The notes below the pieces were generated by a model. It was not told the origin of the DNA. It worked only from the letters and a program-made list of their open reading frames with translations, and did not search any database. A DNA stretch of 7,172 nucleotides, taken from positions 1-7,172 of the forward strand of contig CAMPYS010000061.1 of NCBI GenBank assembly GCA_946998295.1, given 5' to 3'. Numbering within the stretch: the stretch's first letter is position 1; every line of letters begins with the position of its first letter. Source of the stretch: an uncultured Prevotella sp. (GTDB lineage: Bacteria > Bacteroidota > Bacteroidia > Bacteroidales > Bacteroidaceae). The translations under genes were made by a program, and so were the position numbers. Of this stretch, positions 1 to 7,082 are shown one piece after another.

Positions 1-44
1 CTCATGGTTATATTTATTATATTAAGAAAACAAAGATAACCAAA

Positions 45-76
45 AGGGCTGACACTTCGTGAGATGTGTCAGCCCT
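45..76. terminator. strong GC-rich hairpin terminator, probably bidirectional
   Basis: A perfect 11-bp stem (AGGGCTGACAC paired with its complement, 45-55 with 66-76) encloses a 10-base loop. On the plus strand it is followed by AATTTATTTTGTTT, a good T-rich tail; on the minus strand the following bases (TTTGGTTATCTTTG) are also T-rich. It would end a plus-strand transcript entering from left of the window, or a minus-strand transcript coming from 100-310. Confidence 0.75.
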
Positions 77-313
77 AATTTATTTTGTTTGAAAAAGTTT
101 TACCGGACAGCAATATTAGAAAATTTCGCTTTTATTTTGTCTTGAAATAGAACGAAAGATGCATATTGTGTTAGTATACAGATGCTATAACGATGGCACA
201 GTCTGCTATAATCTGACTTTTTGCACGGAAAAATCTCTAATGACCGATTTGGGTTTAATTTGGTAATAAGCTGTATTCCGTAAACGAAGAGCCTTTGAAA
301 GAGGTATTAATAA
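77..313. other. non-coding stretch between two terminators, possible remnant
   Basis: With the flanking terminators and the 346-442 spacer this forms the 442-base gene-free left end. No complete gene, tRNA or known riboswitch is recognised. The stretch from 100 to 310 is about 34% G+C, against about 18% for 346-442, so it is unlike plain spacer. On the minus strand one frame is free of stops from 306 down to a TAA at 100-102 (about 68 codons, ending KFSNIAVR) but has no ATG, GTG or TTG start. The words TGCTATAA occur twice (183-190, 204-211). It could be a decayed gene, an insertion-sequence end or an unrecognised small RNA; none can be shown. Confidence 0.3.
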
Positions 314-344
314 AAAAAGATGTGCTATTATGACACATCTTTTT
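314..344 (-). terminator. intrinsic terminator of the sigma-factor unit
   Basis: An 11-bp stem pairs 314-324 with 334-344 around a 9-base loop. Its centre is the 6-bp GATGTG/CACATC core. In the minus direction the stem ends in a run of seven T's, as expected for a rho-independent terminator, about 100 bases after the stop codon of the putative anti-sigma gene. The A-run on one side and T-run on the other mean it could also work for plus-strand transcripts. Confidence 0.75.
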
Positions 345-442
345 ATGAATTAATCGTATAATTTAGAAGCTAAATATAAAACTCCTATTTGTTTTATTTA
401 AATGATTTGTTTTAATATATAAAATTGAGCGTATATTCTTTT

Positions 443-916
443 TTAATCTTTATCTACTATTTTAGAATTTTTGTAAATAGAATCTATTTTAGTAGTATCC
501 ACTTTAGCTACAGAAGTTCCCTTTTTCACTTTATTTATTTTTTCAATATTAGAAATCTGTTGCGTTGAGGCTTGTTTATCAGAAACTGCTGTTTGCACTA
601 CATTCTGTAGTGTTAGTATTATAGCTATTATAGCAGCTGCTTTAAACAGTGGCATTAATCTTTGGTAAATTGTAATTTTATGAGCCTTGACAGGTATATC
701 CTCATTTATCTTTTCTAATATCCGTTTGTCAAAATCATTACTTAATATATCATCTGCAATATTTTTTTGTTGATACATAAATATATCTTTGTATGGCAAT
801 AAATAAGTAGGCACATTTTCTTGGGTAAAAAATGTACGAAGAATTTGTTCTTCTTTAAGAGTTGTCTCGGACGACCAATATTTGTCCAATAATTGTTCTA
901 TATATTTATAATCCAT
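443..916 (-). CDS. single-pass membrane protein, putative anti-sigma factor
   Basis: A 157-residue protein whose start codon lies inside the end of the sigma gene. An acidic, amphipathic cytoplasmic part (about 1-85, beginning MDYKYIEQLLDKYW) precedes one hydrophobic helix (about 89-108, LFKAAAIIAIILTLQNVV). A short, Lys/Thr/Asp-rich tail (about 110-157) would lie in the periplasm. This layout, and an 11-base overlap with an ECF sigma gene, fit an anti-sigma factor that holds the sigma factor at the inner membrane. It lacks the HxxxCxxC zinc motif of ZAS-type anti-sigma factors and is not a FecR-type protein. I recall similar unnamed proteins in the same position in Bacteroides. A sigma-binding role is inferred from context only; it could be a membrane protein of other function. 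The gene is followed by a terminator at 314-344. Confidence 0.85.
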   Translation of the reverse strand: MDYKYIEQLLDKYWSSETTLKEEQILRTFFTQENVPTYLLPYKDIFMYQQKNIADDILSNDFDKRILEKINEDIPVKAHKITIYQRLMPLFKAAAIIAIILTLQNVVQTAVSDKQASTQQISNIEKINKVKKGTSVAKVDTTKIDSIYKNSKIVDKD

Positions 917-1415
917 ATTGTTCTATATCTTGATATTTTACCTTAATAGTATTTCGAGCTCTAAAAATATTAATCTTTACTTGCTCTTCTGTAATATCTA
1001 ATACTTTAGCAATCTCTCTATACTTTTTCCCTTCAAAGTCTCTTAATTGCAAACATGTGCGTTGTTTCTCTGGCAAGGAATTTATTATATCTCGTACCAC
1101 ATTCAACTTATCTCTCAATATAATTGCATCTTGTGGTGTATACGAGGAATTTAGACCTTCAGACAATTCGTTTAATGATTTATTTTTATTATCTTTTCGC
1201 TTAATCCTATCAAGTGAAAGATTCCTACAAATTTTAAAACTAAAATTTTCTATTGAATCAATACTATCCCATTCAAATCGCTTATTCCAAATTTTTATCA
1301 GCGTATCTTGAACTATGTCTTCTGCTTCCTCTTTATTTAAAGTTATGCGTAAAGACAATCTGAATAGTTTGTTCTTTAACGGAAGTACATCATTTCGAAA
1401 ACTGATATTTTTCAT
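906..1415 (-). CDS. ECF-family RNA polymerase sigma factor
   Basis: Alternative sigma factor of the extracytoplasmic-function type (sigma-24/RpoE-like), directing core RNA polymerase to a small regulon. The 169-residue protein has only the two domains expected: region 2 around residues 10-75, with AEDIVQDTLIKIWNKR at 31-46 for core and -10 binding, and region 4 around 108-161, with LPEKQRTCLQLRDFEG followed by a helix-turn-helix (YREIAKVLDITEEQVKINI) for -35 recognition. It closely resembles the RpoE-like protein that follows argB in Bacteroides, including its MKNISFRNDVLPLKNKLFRL start and YGL end. GAGG stands directly against the ATG, too close to be a normal Shine-Dalgarno site. A TGTAAC-N16-CGTC promoter sits just upstream. 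The last 11 bases overlap the next gene, suggesting translational coupling. The inducing signal is unknown. The family call is firm. Confidence 0.94.
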   Translation of the reverse strand: MKNISFRNDVLPLKNKLFRLSLRITLNKEEAEDIVQDTLIKIWNKRFEWDSIDSIENFSFKICRNLSLDRIKRKDNKNKSLNELSEGLNSSYTPQDAIILRDKLNVVRDIINSLPEKQRTCLQLRDFEGKKYREIAKVLDITEEQVKINIFRARNTIKVKYQDIEQYGL

Positions 1416-1431
1416 CCTCGTCTATTTATAT

Positions 1432-1457
1432 GACGTTTATACGGATAATAAGTTACA
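1432..1457 (-). promoter_or_regulatory. candidate ECF-sigma promoter of the sigma operon
   Basis: On the minus strand, TGTAAC (1452-1457) is followed by exactly 16 bases and then CGTC (1432-1435). This matches the general ECF promoter form (an AAC-type -35 and a CGTC/CGTA-type -10, as for Bacillus SigX, SigM and SigW). The -10 core ends 16 bases before the sigma-factor ATG, so the leader would be only about ten bases. The position points to autoregulation by the sigma factor just downstream. The motif is seen; its use by this sigma factor is inferred. Confidence 0.6.
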
Positions 1458-1516
1458 AGTAATATTGCTTTTTTATTATATTTAACTTTTATCTTATATC
1501 TTACAAGTATATTTTA

Positions 1517-1550
1517 TATTTGGAATAATCTGTCAAAATTATTCCAAATA
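1517..1550 (-). terminator. stem-loop overlapping the speA stop codon
   Basis: A perfect 13-bp stem pairs 1517-1529 with 1538-1550 around an 8-base loop. It includes the TAA stop of speA and its last three codons. The stem is AT-rich with only two G-C pairs, and no T-tract follows in the minus direction (the next bases read TAAAATATAC), so it is not a standard intrinsic terminator. It may be a weak terminator or a 3'-end protecting hairpin that separates the speA transcript from the sigma-factor unit. The pairing is seen directly; the role is inferred. Confidence 0.45.
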
Positions 1551-3431
1551 TGTATACCCATATAGACCGCTTCTATAATTGCTTAAAAATTCTTTACCCT
1601 CTTCTAATGATATTTTACCAGACTTAACACTTTTAGTAACCCAAGTTTCAAGTTGTCTTACTAACTTTTTAGGATTGTATTGAACATATTCTAAAACTTC
1701 ATCAACAGTTTCCCCATCAATAATTTGATCTATATGATAAGAGTTATCGTTAACAGAAATATGTACTGCATTTGTATCACCAAACAAATTGTGCATATCT
1801 CCCAATATCTCTTGATATGCACCAACTAAAAATACACCTATGTAGTAAGCTTCATTTTCTTTAAGAGTGTGAACAGGTAGAACTTTACTTATTCGACCTT
1901 CTGAAACAAAATTGGCAATTTTTCCATCACTATCACATGTAATATCTTGTAAAGTTGCTTTTCGAGTTGGACGTTCATTCAATCTTTGAATTGGAATAAC
2001 AGGAAACAATTGGTCTATAGCCCAACTATCTGGTAATGATTGAAACAAAGAGAAATTACAAAAATATTTATCTGCTAAAATTTTATCAAGGCTTCTTAAT
2101 TCTTCTGGTATATGCTTCATGTTTTTAGATAATGTGTTTATTTCATGGCATACACTCCAATACATTGCCTCTATTTCTGCACGTGTCTTTAAATCTGCTA
2201 ACCCATGTGAGAATAATTCTAATGCTTCATCTCTTATCTGCTCTGCATCATGCCAGTCTTCAAGCATATTACGTACATTCAAGTTATCCCATATATTGTA
2301 TAGTTCGCGTACAAGTTCATGATCAGTTTCTTTAGCTTCAAATTCTTCAGGCATTTCTGGAAGTCGTGTGATTTCTAAAACATCGATAATTAAAACAGAG
2401 TGGTGAGCAGCAATGTTTCTGCCACTTTCTGTAATTATATTAGGATGGGGTATTTTATTCTTATTAGCAATATCTACAAATGTATATACACAATCGTTTG
2501 CATATTCTTGTATACTGTAATTTACAGAACTTTCACTATTTGAAGAACGTGTACCATCATAATCTATTCCTAAACCACCACCACAATCAACAAAATCTAC
2601 ATTATATCCCATTTTTCTAAGATTCACATAATATTGTGCAGCTTCAGTTAATGCTGTTTGTATTCTACGTATTTTTGTTATTTGTGAACCTATATGAAAA
2701 TGGATTAATCGTAGGCAATCATGCAGCCCATTTTGTTCTAATTTGTTTAGAGCTTGAAGCAATTCAGATGAAGTCAATCCAAACTTAGATGCATCACCTC
2801 CACTTTCTGACCATTTTCCTGAACCTATAGATGCTAATTTTATTCTTATACCTATATGTGGTTTAACGTCTAATTTTTTTGCAGCTTTAGCAATTATGTC
2901 TATCTCGTTTAATTTTTCTACAACAATGAATATTCTTTTACCCATTTTTTGGGCTAATAATGCAAGTTCAATATAACTTTGATCTTTATATCCATTACAT
3001 ATTATAGGTGAATCGCTTTGACATTGTACAGCTATTACTGCATGAAGTTCAGGTTTTGAACCAGCTTCAAGTCCTAAGTTAAACTTTTTCCCATGTGATA
3101 TGATTTCTTCTACCACAGGTCGCATTTGATTTACCTTTATAGGGTATATGATAAAATTATCAGCTTTATAATTATATTCTTTCTTTGCATGTTCAAAACA
3201 AGATGCTGTTTTTTCTATTCTATTATCTAAAATATCTGGAAAACGTAATAATACTGGTGGTGTTATATCTCGTAATATCAATTCATCCATGATTTCACGT
3301 AAATCTATTTGCACCTTGTCCTTTCTTGGTGAGACATAAATATTTCCTTTTTCATTAATGCTAAAATATGATGCCCCCCAGCCTGTTATATTGTAGAGTT
3401 CTTTAGCATCCTCAATAGTCCACTTCTTCAT
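1539..3431 (-). CDS. speA: biosynthetic arginine decarboxylase
   Basis: PLP- and Mg-dependent enzyme converting L-arginine to agmatine and CO2, the first step of the agmatine route to putrescine and then spermidine. It is 630 residues, close to the Bacteroides length and a little shorter than the E. coli enzyme. It belongs to the alanine-racemase-like (fold III) group. The PLP lysine is K99 in YPIKVNQ. H246 in FHIGSQ should stack on the cofactor; the glycine-rich CGGGLGIDYDG (283-293) and E335-S-G-R338 bind the phosphate. C499-D500 in ITCDSDG is the conserved active-site cysteine region donated by the partner subunit, and GAYQE (537-541) follows. The start MKKWTIEDAKELYNI matches the family. 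It is the last gene of the topA-aroK-speA run. Its stop codon lies inside a stem-loop (1517-1550). In Bacteroides I recall argB following it; here a sigma factor does. Confidence 0.97.
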   Translation of the reverse strand: MKKWTIEDAKELYNITGWGASYFSINEKGNIYVSPRKDKVQIDLREIMDELILRDITPPVLLRFPDILDNRIEKTASCFEHAKKEYNYKADNFIIYPIKVNQMRPVVEEIISHGKKFNLGLEAGSKPELHAVIAVQCQSDSPIICNGYKDQSYIELALLAQKMGKRIFIVVEKLNEIDIIAKAAKKLDVKPHIGIRIKLASIGSGKWSESGGDASKFGLTSSELLQALNKLEQNGLHDCLRLIHFHIGSQITKIRRIQTALTEAAQYYVNLRKMGYNVDFVDCGGGLGIDYDGTRSSNSESSVNYSIQEYANDCVYTFVDIANKNKIPHPNIITESGRNIAAHHSVLIIDVLEITRLPEMPEEFEAKETDHELVRELYNIWDNLNVRNMLEDWHDAEQIRDEALELFSHGLADLKTRAEIEAMYWSVCHEINTLSKNMKHIPEELRSLDKILADKYFCNFSLFQSLPDSWAIDQLFPVIPIQRLNERPTRKATLQDITCDSDGKIANFVSEGRISKVLPVHTLKENEAYYIGVFLVGAYQEILGDMHNLFGDTNAVHISVNDNSYHIDQIIDGETVDEVLEYVQYNPKKLVRQLETWVTKSVKSGKISLEEGKEFLSNYRSGLYGYTYLE

Positions 3432-3462
3432 AGTTTTTTTATATGAGCTACTATTTATTTTC

Positions 3463-4023
3463 TTATATTTTATTATATATTATATTTTTCAATTGCTGAA
3501 CAGTATCTTGTATTTTTTGTTTATTGTCTAAGGTTTCTATATTTACTGTGTATTTAGCTTTTTGATAAAATTGTTCGCGTTTTTTTAATTCACTCTTAAT
3601 GAAATCTTTTATATCTTCTTCTGTTTTATTTAGTAATAATGGTCTTATTTTTTTACTCATTTTTATATGAGTAAAAAGAACTTCTGGTGTTGCTTTTAGA
3701 AAAATAGTTATGCCCTGCTTGTTCATATAATCTATATTGTCAAAAAAGCATGGTGTTCCTCCACCTGAGGAAAGTATTATATTTTCAAACTCAGCAACTT
3801 CGTGTAACATAAAATGTTCAATTTTTCTAAATCCTGTTTCACCAAATTCTTTAAACAGATTATCTATTGATTTATGTCTTCTATTTTCTATGTAAAAGTC
3901 TAAATCATAAAAAGGTAATTTTATTTCATTAGATAGAGCCTTACCAAGTGTTGTTTTGCCTGCTCCCATATAGCCTATAAATATTATACGCTTATAGAGG
4001 GGAATATTATTTTGTTCTACCAT
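3463..4023 (-). CDS. aroK: shikimate kinase
   Basis: Phosphorylates shikimate at the 3-hydroxyl with ATP, the fifth step from DAHP to chorismate (aromatic amino acids, folate, quinones); cytoplasmic. The 186-residue protein has the Walker A loop GYMGAGKTT at 17-25, the shikimate-binding D40-L-D42 pair, the FRKIE motif at 65-69 (R66, E69), and the Walker-B-like SSGGGTP at 85-91. The lid arginine is R127 in RPLL, and R149 precedes the terminal adenine-binding part. Length is normal for AroK/AroL. About ten residues precede the first strand, slightly more than in Bacteroides homologues I recall, which start closer to the FIGYMGAGK strand; no other ATG fits better. It lies 15 bases after topA and 31 before speA, so it is probably in the same transcript. 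All key residues are intact. Confidence 0.96.
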   Translation of the reverse strand: MVEQNNIPLYKRIIFIGYMGAGKTTLGKALSNEIKLPFYDLDFYIENRRHKSIDNLFKEFGETGFRKIEHFMLHEVAEFENIILSSGGGTPCFFDNIDYMNKQGITIFLKATPEVLFTHIKMSKKIRPLLLNKTEEDIKDFIKSELKKREQFYQKAKYTVNIETLDNKQKIQDTVQQLKNIIYNKI

Positions 4024-4038
4024 CTTTTAGAGAGCATA

Positions 4039-6375
4039 TTAATTTTTCTTTTTCTTTTCTTTTGCTTTATTTATTATATCTAATGCTTCATCATAAGTTA
4101 AATTATCTATTTTGTTATGTAAAGACTTTGGTATGCGATAATTTTTATCTTCAAAAGCTATATAAGGTCCGTAACGTCCATTCATAATTTCCATTTTAGG
4201 ACTTTCGGCAAGAACTTTTATGTGTCTTTGTTTATCTTGTAGGCGTTTCTTTTGTATTAGTAACACAGCCTTATCAATTGTTATAGTTAATGGATCTTCT
4301 TCTTTTGGCAATGAAACATATTTATTATCATGTTTAATATATGGTCCAAAACGACCTATACCTATGACAACATCTTTATCTTCAAAGCTACCAACAATGC
4401 GAGGTAACTTGAATAAATCTAAGGCATCTTGTAATGTTAATTCTAACATACTTTTATCTGCTGGAACTTGAGCAAATATAGGCTTATCACTATCATTAGC
4501 ATTACCTATTTGCACAACGGGCCCAAAACGACCTATTTTTACAAATACAGGTTTGCCAGTTTTAGGGTCAACACCTAATTGCTGTTCTCCAGCTTTATGT
4601 TCAGAGCGTGAATTTATAACTTTTTCTATTTTAGGTTCAAAATCTTTATAGAAGTCTTTCATTTCTGCATCCCATGCAGCTTTACCTTCAGAAATTCTAT
4701 CAAATTCTTCTTCGATTTTAGCTGTAAAGTTATAATCTACTATTTCAGGAAAATTAGCTATTAAAAAATCGTTTACAACAACTCCGATGTCAGTTGGAAT
4801 TAGTTTTCCTTTATCTGCTCCAACCATTTCTTTTTTATTAACAGTACTTATTTTAAGTCCTTGTAAGGTATCTACTTTATAGTTTCTTTCAGTTCCTTTC
4901 TTATCACCCTTTTTTACATATCCTCGCTTTTGTATTGTAGAAATTGTTGGCGCATAGGTTGATGGACGTCCAATTCCTAATTCTTCCATTTTATGTACTA
5001 AACTTGCTTCTGTGTATCTACTTGGACCTATAGAGTATCTTTCAGTTGATAAAATATCTCTTCTTTCTATAATATCTCCTTCTTTAACCTGAGGTAAAGA
5101 CTGTGATTTTTCTTGTTTATTTTCTGAGATTGATTTAGTATCGTTATAAACTTTCAAAAATCCATCAAATATTATTGTTTCTCCAGTTGTTATAAACTTT
5201 AGGCTTTCCTCTTTATTAGTTTCTTTATCAATAACAGAAATATTAATAGTGGTTTTGTTAATCTGTGCATCTGCCATTTGAGACGCTATAGCTCTTTTCC
5301 AAATCAAATTGTATAAACGTTTTTCTTGATTTGTACCATCTATATTAGTGTTATTTATATATGTTGGTCTAATTGCTTCATGGGCTTCTTGTGCTCCTTT
5401 TGAATTAGTGTGATATGTTCTTAATTTACTATATTCAGTTCCATAAGTTGAGTTGATCTTATCTTTTATACTATTAAGTGCTATCTCTGATAATGTAACA
5501 CTATCGGTACGCATGTAGGTAATTAAACCTGCCTCATATAACTGCTGCGCAATCATCATTGTTTGGCTAACTGTGAATCCTAACTTATGTGCAGCCTCTT
5601 GTTGTAATGTAGAAGTTGTAAATGGAGGCATCGGACTACGCTTTAAAGGCTTTTTGGTAACATCTGATATTATAAATTTAGAATCCTTACACTTATTTAA
5701 AAAAGCTATAGCTTCTTCGTGTGTTTTAAAGCGTGAATTTAATTCTGCCTTTAATTCGTTTTGAGTTCCATCTTCATTTGTTACAGCAAATATTCCTGTT
5801 ATTCGATAATATGCTTCAGGTATAAAAGATTGTATTTCATTCTCTCGCTCTACTATAAGTCTTACAGCTACACTCTGAACTCTTCCCGCACTTAAAGCTG
5901 GTTTAACCTTACGCCATAATACAGGAGATATTTTAAAACCTACTAATCTATCTAATACACGGCGTGCCTGTTGAGCATTTACAAGATTCATATTAAGTCT
6001 ACGTGGATGTTTTATGGCTTCCAATATGGCAGACTTTGTTATTTCATGAAATACAATGCGATTAGTTTTATTTTCATCTAATCCTAATACTTCACATAAG
6101 TGCCAACTTATAGCTTCTCCCTCACGATCCTCATCGGATGCTAACCATACAGTATTAGCACTCTTAGCATTTTTCTTTAGTTCTGCAACTATCTTTTTTT
6201 TATCTTCAGGAATCTCATAAATAGGTTCTAAGGTGTCTAATTTTATACTTATTTCTTTTGATTTCAAGTCACGTATATGTCCACAAGATGACATAACTTT
6301 AAAGTTGGTGCCTAAAAATTTCTCAATGGTTTTAGCCTTTGCTGGACTTTCTACAATTACTAAATTTTCTTGCAT
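4039..6375 (-). CDS. topA: DNA topoisomerase I (type IA)
   Basis: Relaxes negative supercoils by cutting and passing one DNA strand; essential and cytoplasmic. Numbered from the chosen start (778 residues), the Toprim domain opens with E9 in VIVESPAKAK and carries the metal-binding cluster D81-E-D83-R-E85. The active-site tyrosine is Y287 in GLITYMRTDS. The conserved GIGRPSTYAPTI block follows. The C-terminus has no cysteine zinc fingers; instead three GR(F/Y)GP repeats begin near residues 615, 674 and 733, a period of 59, followed by a lysine-rich tail (KEKKKKN). An in-frame ATG at 6429 would add 18 residues (MINFVLFKISIDKYLIDN), but the family begins MQENLVIVES, so I use 6375. No strong Shine-Dalgarno site precedes it. 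aroK follows after 15 bases, so the two are probably co-transcribed. Identification is near certain. Confidence 0.97.
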   Translation of the reverse strand: MQENLVIVESPAKAKTIEKFLGTNFKVMSSCGHIRDLKSKEISIKLDTLEPIYEIPEDKKKIVAELKKNAKSANTVWLASDEDREGEAISWHLCEVLGLDENKTNRIVFHEITKSAILEAIKHPRRLNMNLVNAQQARRVLDRLVGFKISPVLWRKVKPALSAGRVQSVAVRLIVERENEIQSFIPEAYYRITGIFAVTNEDGTQNELKAELNSRFKTHEEAIAFLNKCKDSKFIISDVTKKPLKRSPMPPFTTSTLQQEAAHKLGFTVSQTMMIAQQLYEAGLITYMRTDSVTLSEIALNSIKDKINSTYGTEYSKLRTYHTNSKGAQEAHEAIRPTYINNTNIDGTNQEKRLYNLIWKRAIASQMADAQINKTTINISVIDKETNKEESLKFITTGETIIFDGFLKVYNDTKSISENKQEKSQSLPQVKEGDIIERRDILSTERYSIGPSRYTEASLVHKMEELGIGRPSTYAPTISTIQKRGYVKKGDKKGTERNYKVDTLQGLKISTVNKKEMVGADKGKLIPTDIGVVVNDFLIANFPEIVDYNFTAKIEEEFDRISEGKAAWDAEMKDFYKDFEPKIEKVINSRSEHKAGEQQLGVDPKTGKPVFVKIGRFGPVVQIGNANDSDKPIFAQVPADKSMLELTLQDALDLFKLPRIVGSFEDKDVVIGIGRFGPYIKHDNKYVSLPKEEDPLTITIDKAVLLIQKKRLQDKQRHIKVLAESPKMEIMNGRYGPYIAFEDKNYRIPKSLHNKIDNLTYDEALDIINKAKEKKKKN

Positions 6376-6444
6376 ATTATCTATTAAATACTTATCTATA
6401 CTTATTTTAAACAGCACAAAATTAATCAAACTTTTTTATACATC

Positions 6445-6996
6445 TCATTTAACAGTACCTTTTTGCTTTTTTTTCTTATTTTTAAACTCGATAAACTTAC
6501 AAATTGCTTTTCTTATCGAATATAGGCCAAATTGTCTATAATCAATTTTATCTATAGGTATCCATATTACATCTTTTGCATCATCTCCAGCTTTAAGCTC
6601 TTTGTCATTTTTTACTTGCACTATAAAAAAAGTATCTAATGTAGGCACATCAAAACCACTATATTTATAATGATTTGGTAGAGTAAATAACAAATGTGAT
6701 GAGGTTAATGTAAGGTTTGTTTCTTCTTTTATTTCACGAGACAGAGCTAATTCTATTGTTTCATCAATATCCACAAATCCTCCTGGTAAATCAAATGTAT
6801 TTTTTTTAGGGTCATTTTTACGTACAACAACTAATAACTCGTTGTTTGTATTAAGAATAAAAGCAGCAACAGCAGAACTTGGATTTAAATAATAAATAAA
6901 TCCACATGATGTACATCTTTTGCTTTTATAGTCATTAATAACAAATTCACTACTTCCACAACAAGGGCAATGCTTAAATTTATCTAATACATGCAT
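6445..6996 (-). CDS. NUDIX hydrolase with N-terminal zinc ribbon
   Basis: Probable cytoplasmic NUDIX pyrophosphohydrolase acting on a nucleoside diphosphate linked to another group; the substrate cannot be told from sequence. Numbered from an upstream ATG at 7041, the protein has a zinc ribbon with C25, C28, C43 and C46 (CPCC and CTSC pairs), then the Nudix box: G88, E94 and the REIKEE core (102-107) follow GX5EX7REUXEEXGU. The penultimate glycine of the box is replaced by N109, a mild oddity. I prefer the internal ATG at 6996 (183 residues, beginning MHVLDKFKHC), because Bacteroides homologues I recall begin about nine residues before the first cysteine. Starting at 7041 would give 198 residues. 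The C-terminus is very lysine-rich. It ends with TGA, 69 bases before topA, with no terminator visible between, so it may lead the topA operon. The family call is secure; the start is less so. Confidence 0.9.
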   Translation of the reverse strand: MHVLDKFKHCPCCGSSEFVINDYKSKRCTSCGFIYYLNPSSAVAAFILNTNNELLVVVRKNDPKKNTFDLPGGFVDIDETIELALSREIKEETNLTLTSSHLLFTLPNHYKYSGFDVPTLDTFFIVQVKNDKELKAGDDAKDVIWIPIDKIDYRQFGLYSIRKAICKFIEFKNKKKKQKGTVK

Positions 6997-7049
6997 AATA
7001 TAGATATCATTTTTATGTTTATAACGTAATAAAATATTCATTATTCCAT

Positions 7050-7082
7050 TAAATGTAAATAATCTATTATATATATTACAAA
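7050..7082 (-). promoter_or_regulatory. candidate Bacteroidetes -33/-7 promoter before the NUDIX gene
   Basis: On the minus strand TTTG (7079-7082) is followed after 21 bases by TACATTTA (7050-7057), which matches the -7 consensus TAnnTTTG at all fixed positions except the last. Initiation would fall near 7043, leaving about 45 bases of leader to the preferred ATG at 6996 and almost none to the ATG at 7041. In such AT-rich DNA the match could be chance. Confidence 0.35.

Noticed and set aside
1..39. A 12-codon plus-strand frame ending in TAA at 37-39, just before the terminator at 45-76, possibly the end of a convergent gene.
   Set aside because: Position is suggestive, but the length is too small to support a coding call.
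1500..1509. TTACAAGTA, repeated at 1453-1461, as a second -35 element for the sigma gene.
   Set aside because: On the minus strand it reads TGTAAG rather than TGTAAC, and no CGTC lies at the right distance.
6376..6429. An 18-residue N-terminal extension of TopA from an ATG at 6429.
   Set aside because: The family starts at MQENLVIVES; the extra residues (MINFVLFKISIDKYLIDN) look like translated spacer and would run almost up to the end of the NUDIX gene.
2119..6541. Plus-strand open frames of 60-100 codons within speA, topA and the NUDIX gene.
   Set aside because: They are antisense to well-supported genes, have no family resemblance and reflect the codon use of the real genes.
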